NCBI GenBank assembly: GCA_018829245.1
Contig: JAHJUH010000111.1
Location: 1-5,190 of the forward strand
Source: Patescibacteria group bacterium
GTDB lineage: Bacteria; Patescibacteriota; Minisyncoccia; Portnoybacterales; UBA2143
Length of the DNA: 5,190 bases
Direction of reading: 5' to 3'
Shown here: positions 1 to 3,721 of the stretch, in pieces
How the letters are laid out: each line of letters starts with the position of its first letter
Numbering within the stretch: position 1 is the stretch's first letter
Program-made: the position numbers and the translations under genes
Notes under the pieces: generated by a model
Told to the model about the DNA's origin: nothing
Database searches by the model: none
What the model saw: the letters and a program-made list of their open reading frames with translations, nothing else

Positions 1-49
1 AAAGATTTTAAATTTTTCATCTTTGGTTTTAAAATAATATTAAACAAAA

Positions 50-1690
50 ATGGCAAAACAAATTAAATTTGATGAAAAAGCTAGACGCCAGCTTAAAAAA
101 GGCGTTGATAAATTAGCTAATGCAGTTAAAGTTACTTTAGGACCTAAAGGCCGTAATGTAGTTTTAGATAAGGGCTTTGGCTCTCCAGAGATTACTAATG
201 ATGGAGTAACTATAGCTAAAGAAATTGAATTAGAAAACAAAATTGAAAATATTGGCGCTTCTTTAGTTAAAGAAGCTGCTGAAAAAACCAATGATTTAGC
301 TGGTGATGGAACAACTACAGCTACCTTATTAACCCAAGCTATTGTTACTCAAGGATTAAAGAATGTTACAGCTGGAGCTAATCCTTTAGCTATTAAAAAA
401 GGCATTGAAAAAGGAGTTAAAGCAATAGTAGTTGGTCTTCAAAAAATGTCTAAACCAGTAACTGGCAAAGCAGATTATGCCCAAGTAGCTACTATTTCAG
501 CTGAAGATTCTGAAGTAGGCGAATTAATTGCTGAAGCAATTCAAGAAATTGGCAAAGAAGGCGTAATTACTGTTGAAGAATCACAAACTTTTGGTTTATC
601 TAAAGAAGTAGTCAAAGGAATGCGTTTTGACAAAGGATACATTTCTCCATATATGATTACTAATGCTGAAAAGATGGAAGCTGAATACAAAGATCCATAT
701 ATCTTAATCACTGATAAAAAGATTTCTAGTATTCAAGAGCTTTTACCTCTTTTAGAAAAAGTTACTCAAAGTGGCAGAAAAGACATTGTGCTTGTTGCTG
801 AAGAAGTTGAAGGCGATGCTTTAGCTACTTTGATTGTTAATAGATTAAGAGGCACTTTTAACGCTTTAGCTATTAAAGCTCCTGGATTTGGAGATAGAAG
901 AAAGGAATTATTGGAAGATATTGCTGTTTTAACTGGCGGACAGGTCATTTCTGAAGAGCGTGGTTTAAAATTAGAAAATACTGAATTAAATATGTTAGGA
1001 CAAGCTCGCAAAGTTATTTCTAATAAAGAGAATACAACTATTATTGAAGGAAAAGGTAAAAAAACAGAAATTGAAGCGCGAGTTAATCAAATTAAAACAG
1101 AATTAACTCAAAGTGATTCTGATTTTGACAAAGAAAAATTACAGGAACGTTTAGCTAAATTAGCTGGCGGAGTAGCTGTCTTAAAAGTTGGCGCTGCTAC
1201 AGAAGCAGAGCAAAAGTATAAGCAAGCTAAAACAGAGGATGCTTTAAATGCTACTCGAGCTGCTATGGCTGAAGGAATTGTGCCAGGTGGAGGAGTTGCT
1301 CTGGTTAGAGCCATTAAAGAATTAGATGAAGTTAAAGCAAAAGGCGAGGAAAAAATCGGCTTAGCTATTTTAAGAAGAGCATTAGAAGAGCCATTAAGGC
1401 AAATTGCTAATAATGCTGGGCAAGATGGTTCGGTGGTAGTTAATGAAGTTAAAAGTAAGAGCGGCGGTTATGGATATAATGCGGCTAAGAATAAATATCA
1501 AGATTTATTTGAAGCAGGAATTATTGATCCAACTAAAGTTACTCGCTCTGCTTTAGAAAATGCTGCTTCAGCTGCAGCTATGCTTTTAACAACTGAATGT
1601 GTTATAACTGATTTACCAGAAAAGAAAAATTCATGCGGACATGTAGGCGGCGGAATGCCAATGGGCGGCGGAATGCAAGGAATGATGTAA
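50..1690 (+). CDS. groEL: GroEL chaperonin (60 kDa, Hsp60), complete
   Basis: ATP-driven folding chaperonin of the cytosol. It normally forms two stacked seven-membered rings that enclose unfolded proteins under a GroES lid. The 546-residue length is normal for the family. Visible landmarks, in order, are the equatorial TLGPKGRN nucleotide loop (residues 29-36), NDGVTIAKEIEL (50-61), the GDGTTT ATP/Mg site (85-90), the apical segment around YISPYMITNAEKMEAEY (197-213), GFGDRRKELLEDIA (279-292), AGGVAVLKVGAATE (372-385), the hydrolytic Asp397 in EDALNATRAA, GGG at 413-415, and a Gly/Met-rich tail ending GGGMQGMM. No key residue is missing. The start is fixed by the conserved MAKQIKFDEKAR opening; the preceding bases (AAACAAAA) contain no Shine-Dalgarno site. 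GroES is not seen in the 49 bases upstream, nor is a CIRCE heat-shock operator. A strong terminator follows, so it ends its own transcript. Confidence 0.98.
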   Translation: MAKQIKFDEKARRQLKKGVDKLANAVKVTLGPKGRNVVLDKGFGSPEITNDGVTIAKEIELENKIENIGASLVKEAAEKTNDLAGDGTTTATLLTQAIVTQGLKNVTAGANPLAIKKGIEKGVKAIVVGLQKMSKPVTGKADYAQVATISAEDSEVGELIAEAIQEIGKEGVITVEESQTFGLSKEVVKGMRFDKGYISPYMITNAEKMEAEYKDPYILITDKKISSIQELLPLLEKVTQSGRKDIVLVAEEVEGDALATLIVNRLRGTFNALAIKAPGFGDRRKELLEDIAVLTGGQVISEERGLKLENTELNMLGQARKVISNKENTTIIEGKGKKTEIEARVNQIKTELTQSDSDFDKEKLQERLAKLAGGVAVLKVGAATEAEQKYKQAKTEDALNATRAAMAEGIVPGGGVALVRAIKELDEVKAKGEEKIGLAILRRALEEPLRQIANNAGQDGSVVVNEVKSKSGGYGYNAAKNKYQDLFEAGIIDPTKVTRSALENAASAAAMLLTTECVITDLPEKKNSCGHVGGGMPMGGGMQGMM

Positions 1691-1704
1691 AAATATTATT
1701 TAGT

Positions 1705-1740
1705 AAAAACAGCCCTGATATTGCGTTAGGGCTGTTTTTT
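1705..1740 (+). terminator. Rho-independent terminator after groEL
   Basis: Fifteen bases after the groEL stop, AACAGCCCT (1708-1716) pairs perfectly with AGGGCTGTT (1728-1736) around an 11-base loop. The stem can extend by A-T pairs to 1705/1739, and the right side runs into a T tract (1735-1740). A GC-rich stem plus T run is a classical intrinsic terminator. The A run on the left arm means it could also work weakly on the other strand. It separates groEL from the lemA group. Confidence 0.93.
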
Positions 1741-1749
1741 GTTTATAAT
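1721..1749 (+). promoter_or_regulatory. Candidate distal promoter for the lemA group
   Basis: A perfect TATAAT (1744-1749) lies 17 bases after TTGCGT (1721-1726), which matches the -35 consensus at only three of six positions and sits in the loop of the groEL terminator. The -10 box overlaps the left half of the TATAATTGG/CCAATTATA inverted repeat, so a protein bound there would block it. In DNA this AT-rich a TATAAT can occur by chance, so this is a tentative call. Confidence 0.3.
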
Positions 1750-1806
1750 TGGAAGTGAGGAAGAAATGAAAGTTTATTTTCATTTTGACCGAGCGAACCA
1801 ATTATA
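1744..1806. promoter_or_regulatory. Nested inverted repeats upstream of lemA (possible operator or RNA fold)
   Basis: TATAATTGG (1744-1752) and CCAATTATA (1798-1806) are perfect 9-base reverse complements. Nested between them, AAATGAAA (1764-1771) and TTTCATTT (1778-1785) are perfect 8-base reverse complements around a 6-base loop. In RNA this could fold as a hairpin on a longer closing stem. In DNA the outer halves, about 54 bases centre to centre, could be paired binding sites around the lemA promoters. The gap 1741-1840 otherwise contains only the promoters and the ribosome site. Function is unknown; the low complexity makes chance pairing plausible. Confidence 0.4.
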
Positions 1807-1812
1807 TAGAAT
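1785..1812 (+). promoter_or_regulatory. Candidate proximal promoter for lemA
   Basis: TTGACC (1785-1790, five of six to the sigma-70 -35 box) and TAGAAT (1807-1812, five of six to the -10 box) are 16 bases apart. Transcription would start near 1819, a few bases before the lemA ribosome binding site. A perfect TATAAT also lies at 1812-1817, but at 21 bases from TTGACC it is too far to pair with it. This is the better of the two promoter candidates in the gap. Confidence 0.45.
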
Positions 1813-1826
1813 ATAATAACTAATGA

Positions 1827-1832
1827 AAGGAG
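1827..1832 (+). promoter_or_regulatory. Shine-Dalgarno site that fixes the lemA start
   Basis: AAGGAG lies eight bases before the ATG at 1841, near-ideal spacing. An in-frame ATG at 1823 would overlap this site and has nothing suitable upstream, so 1841 is the real start. It is the only strong Shine-Dalgarno sequence in the window. Confidence 0.85.
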
Positions 1833-1840
1833 AATATATT

Positions 1841-2395
1841 ATGACAACAATTTTATGGATAATTATTATTATAATCGCTGTTATAGCATTATGGCTAATG
1901 GCTGTATATAATGGCTTAATTAAATTAAAAAACAGGACTGATGAGGCCTGGTCAGATATAGATGTTCAATTAAAAAGGCGCTATGATTTGATTCCTAATT
2001 TAATTAGTACTGTTAAAGGATATGCTCAACATGAAAAAGGTCTTTTTGAAAAAGTAACCCAAGCTAGAACAGCAGCTATGGGAGCGCAAGGACCAGTAGA
2101 TAAATCTCAAGCAGAAGACATGCTTTCTGGAACTTTAAAGTCATTGTTTGCTGTAGCAGAAAATTATCCTGATCTTAAGGCAAATGAAAATTTTTTAGAG
2201 CTACAAAGAGAATTAAGCGATACAGAGAATAAGATTCAAGCATCTCGAAGATTCTATAATGGTAATGTCAGGGACTTTAATATTAAAATTGAAGTATTCC
2301 CTAATAATTTAGTTGCTGGGATGCTTAATTTTATTAAACGAGATTTTTTTGAGATTGAAGGAGAAGAAAAAGAACCAGTTGAGGTAAAATTTTAG
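1841..2395 (+). CDS. lemA: LemA family membrane-anchored protein
   Basis: The product is 184 residues, normal for LemA. It has an N-terminal membrane anchor (about residues 4-22, very rich in Ile) followed by a mostly helical bundle. Family signatures are YNGLIKLKNRTDEAWSDID (23-41), LKRRYDLIPNL (44-54), GYAQHE (60-65), AENYPDLKANENFLELQREL (106-125), ENKIQASRRFYN (129-140) and FPNNLVAG (153-160). The C-terminus is acidic (EGEEKEPVEVKF). LemA has no established enzymatic activity. It is often encoded next to HtpX-type proteases, as here, and is thought to act with them in envelope or membrane-protein quality control; that role is inferred from context. The start at 1841 follows an AAGGAG site; an in-frame ATG at 1823 would add six unlikely residues. 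It has its own promoter candidates and is separated from htpX by a palindromic repeat. Confidence 0.93.
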   Translation: MTTILWIIIIIIAVIALWLMAVYNGLIKLKNRTDEAWSDIDVQLKRRYDLIPNLISTVKGYAQHEKGLFEKVTQARTAAMGAQGPVDKSQAEDMLSGTLKSLFAVAENYPDLKANENFLELQRELSDTENKIQASRRFYNGNVRDFNIKIEVFPNNLVAGMLNFIKRDFFEIEGEEKEPVEVKF

Positions 2396-2411
2396 TAATT
2401 TGAGAAGTCTC

Positions 2412-2482
2412 TTGTCATTCTGAGTCACCAGACGAAGAATCTTTATCTTTTAGATCCTTCGCTTGCTAGCTCAGGATGACAA
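2412..2482. repeat. Imperfect palindromic dispersed repeat (REP/MITE-like) between lemA and htpX
   Basis: Two 31-base arms, 2412-2442 and 2452-2482, are inverted around a 9-base loop. The outer 13 bases, TTGTCATTCTGAG and CTCAGGATGACAA, pair at every position if one G-T wobble is allowed. Further in, CGAAGAATCT faces AGATCCTTCG with one mismatch. Overall 24 of 31 positions are perfect complements. Dispersed elements with GTCATTCTGAG ends and an internal GAAGAATC are, as I recall, common in several bacterial groups. The exact reappearance of 16 outer bases at 5173-5188 supports a dispersed family here. It has no room for a transposase, so it would be non-autonomous. The RNA would form a long hairpin between lemA and htpX. 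Confidence 0.8.
2473..2476 (+). promoter_or_regulatory. Weak ribosome binding site for htpX, inside the repeat arm
   Basis: AGGA lies 12 bases before the htpX ATG, rather distant. It is part of the right arm of the palindrome and would pair with TTCT at 2418-2421 in the left arm. Folding of the repeat would therefore hide the only Shine-Dalgarno-like sequence before htpX. Confidence 0.35.
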
Positions 2483-2488
2483 TTATTA

Positions 2489-3379
2489 ATGGCAACATTA
2501 TATACTCAAAAAGATAAAAATATCCGTAAAACTTGGATGTTAATTACTTTTTTCTTGATATTTATTATTGCTCTTGGCTGGGTTTTTTCTTATCAATTTA
2601 ACAGTCCAATCATTTTAATCGTTGCAATAATTTTTAGTACAGTAACAAGTTTTACTTCTTATTGGTATTCAGATAAGATTGTTTTGGCAATGAGTCATGC
2701 AAAAGAGATAAAAAAATCAGACAATCCAGAATTATATCGCTTGGTGGAAAATCTTTGCATTACTGCTGGTTTACCATTGCCTAAAATATATATCATCAAT
2801 GAAAGCGCGCCTAATGCTTTTGCCACAGGCCGCGATCCAGAACATGCAGTTGTAGCTGTAACTAGGGGATTATTAGAAAAGTTAGATCGTTCTGAATTAG
2901 AAGGTGTTTTAGCTCATGAATTAAGCCATATTGGCAATAGAGATATTCTTTTACAAACAGTTGTAGTTATTTTAGTTGGTTTAGTAGCTTTACTTTCTGA
3001 TTGGTTTTTACGTTGGAGCTTCTTTGGCAGAAGAAGCAATAATAGAGATTCAGGCCAATTAGGAGCAATCATGGCTGTTATTGGCATTGTTTTAGCAATT
3101 TTATCACCATTAATTGCTGTTTTAATTCAGCTATCTGTTTCTAGAAAAAGAGAGTTTTTAGCTGATGCGAGCGGCGCCTTATTAACCCGCTATCCTGAAG
3201 GATTAGCTAAGGCCTTAGAAAAGATTTCTCAAGATCAAACTACATTAAAGGTCGCTAATAAAGCTACGGCGCATATGTATATTACTAATCCTTTTAGAGG
3301 CAAGAAAATTAGCAAAATGTTTATGACTCATCCTCCAGTTGAAGAAAGAGTAAAATCTTTACGCGGGATGGATGTATAA
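2489..3379 (+). CDS. htpX: HtpX-like membrane zinc metalloprotease (M48 family)
   Basis: Integral-membrane endoprotease of family M48, which in known bacteria degrades misfolded membrane proteins with its active site on the cytosolic side. The 296 residues match the usual HtpX length. Two N-terminal membrane segments (about 14-34 and 38-57) precede the protease core. Ser-Ala-Pro-Asn-Ala-Phe-Ala-Thr-Gly at 106-114 is the conserved substrate-cleft strand. HELSH (143-147) supplies zinc ligands His143 and His147 and catalytic Glu144. Two more hydrophobic segments follow (about 153-174 and 191-217), then SRKREFLADASGA (218-230), where Glu222 is the third zinc ligand. MTHPPVEERVKSL (279-291) is the typical C-terminal motif. 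All catalytic residues are present. The ATG at 2489 is chosen because the protein begins just before the first membrane segment and the repeat ends six bases upstream. It is followed after 3 bases by the 82-residue gene, which suggests one transcript. Confidence 0.95.
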   Translation: MATLYTQKDKNIRKTWMLITFFLIFIIALGWVFSYQFNSPIILIVAIIFSTVTSFTSYWYSDKIVLAMSHAKEIKKSDNPELYRLVENLCITAGLPLPKIYIINESAPNAFATGRDPEHAVVAVTRGLLEKLDRSELEGVLAHELSHIGNRDILLQTVVVILVGLVALLSDWFLRWSFFGRRSNNRDSGQLGAIMAVIGIVLAILSPLIAVLIQLSVSRKREFLADASGALLTRYPEGLAKALEKISQDQTTLKVANKATAHMYITNPFRGKKISKMFMTHPPVEERVKSLRGMDV

Positions 3380-3382
3380 ATT

Positions 3383-3631
3383 ATGAGTTTATTTTTCCCA
3401 AATATTAAAAAAATATATAAATATGATTTTAAGAAAGCTTTGCGGAATATTCCGCAATTATCTCCGACTGAACAAGCCTATGTTCAGGGCGTTTTTCAGG
3501 ATTCATTAAAGAATGGATTAAGCAAAGCAGAATTAAAAAAAGAAATTAGTCAGTTAAAGCGCAATTCAAGCGATCCTTTAGATTCTTTTGAAGTTGAAAA
3601 GCTTAAAAAGAAATTAATGCAATATTTTTAA
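3383..3631 (+). CDS. Small uncharacterised protein (82 residues) in the htpX operon
   Basis: I do not recognise a named family. The product is basic and looks helical and soluble, with no signal peptide, membrane segment or metal motif. It opens with an aromatic stretch (MSLFFPNIKKIYKYDFKKAL), then LSPTEQAYVQGVF (26-38), a Lys/Glu-rich helix-like part (about 47-60), SDPLDSFEVEKLKKKL (63-78) and the C-terminus MQYF. The charge pattern and organised codons look like a real gene. It starts 3 bases after the htpX stop with only a poor GG-rich sequence upstream, so translation is probably coupled to htpX. Its TAA (3629-3631) directly touches the first base of the tRNA gene. The position suggests a link with HtpX or simple co-transcription; function is unknown. 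Confidence 0.75.
   Translation: MSLFFPNIKKIYKYDFKKALRNIPQLSPTEQAYVQGVFQDSLKNGLSKAELKKEISQLKRNSSDPLDSFEVEKLKKKLMQYF
3440..3457. repeat. 18-base perfect palindrome inside the small gene
   Basis: TTGCGGAATATTCCGCAA reads the same on both strands with no central gap. It covers codons 20-25 (Leu-Arg-Asn-Ile-Pro-Gln) of the 82-residue gene and uses CGG and CCG, codons not favoured in this AT-rich region. It may be a binding site for a dimeric protein, or coincidence. It encodes ordinary residues, so it does not disturb the gene. Confidence 0.6.
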
Positions 3632-3714
3632 GGAGAGGTGCGCCGAATGGTAAGGCACTGGTTTGGAAAATCAGCGTCCCTCGGGACTTGCAGGTTCGAA
3701 TCCTGTCCTCTCCG
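3632..3714 (+). tRNA. tRNA-Ser (anticodon GGA)
   Basis: The 83 bases fold as a class II tRNA. The acceptor stem is GGAGAGG (3632-3638) with CCTCTCC (3707-3713), and the discriminator is G3714, as expected for serine. The D stem is GCC/GGC (3642-3644, 3654-3656) with GG at 3649-3650. The anticodon stem is CTGGT/ATCAG around the loop TTGGAAA, giving anticodon GGA (3665-3667), which reads UCC and UCU. The long variable arm (3675-3689) contains the stem GTCC/GGAC. The T arm is GCAGG, TTCGAAT, CCTGT (3690-3706). CCA is not encoded; CAT follows the discriminator. Three bases (TGC) rather than the usual two lie between the acceptor and D stems. It abuts the preceding stop codon and lies 7 bases before the next start codon, so it is probably processed from a polycistronic RNA. 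Confidence 0.95.
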
Positions 3715-3721
3715 CATTTAT

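Noticed and set aside
1..49. Possible promoter for groEL (TTTTCA at 14-19, TAATAT at 35-40) or tail of groES
   Set aside because: Both boxes match the consensus at only four of six positions with a 15-base spacer in very AT-rich sequence. No frame in these bases gives a recognisable groES C-terminus, and no CIRCE repeat is present. The stretch is too short to judge.
40..291. Open frame of 83 codons on the minus strand
   Set aside because: It lies almost wholly antisense to the conserved N-terminus of groEL and has no protein-like motif.
766..1314. Two minus-strand open frames (766-1011 and 1108-1314)
   Set aside because: Both are antisense to conserved groEL sequence; their composition reflects the opposite strand of groEL codons.
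1823..1840. Upstream in-frame start for lemA at 1823
   Set aside because: It overlaps the AAGGAG site that serves the ATG at 1841 and would put a charged, non-homologous extension before the membrane anchor.
3594..3631. Dedicated tRNA promoter (TTGAAA at 3594-3599 with TATTTT at 3623-3628)
   Set aside because: The spacer is 23 bases, and the start point would fall inside the tRNA.
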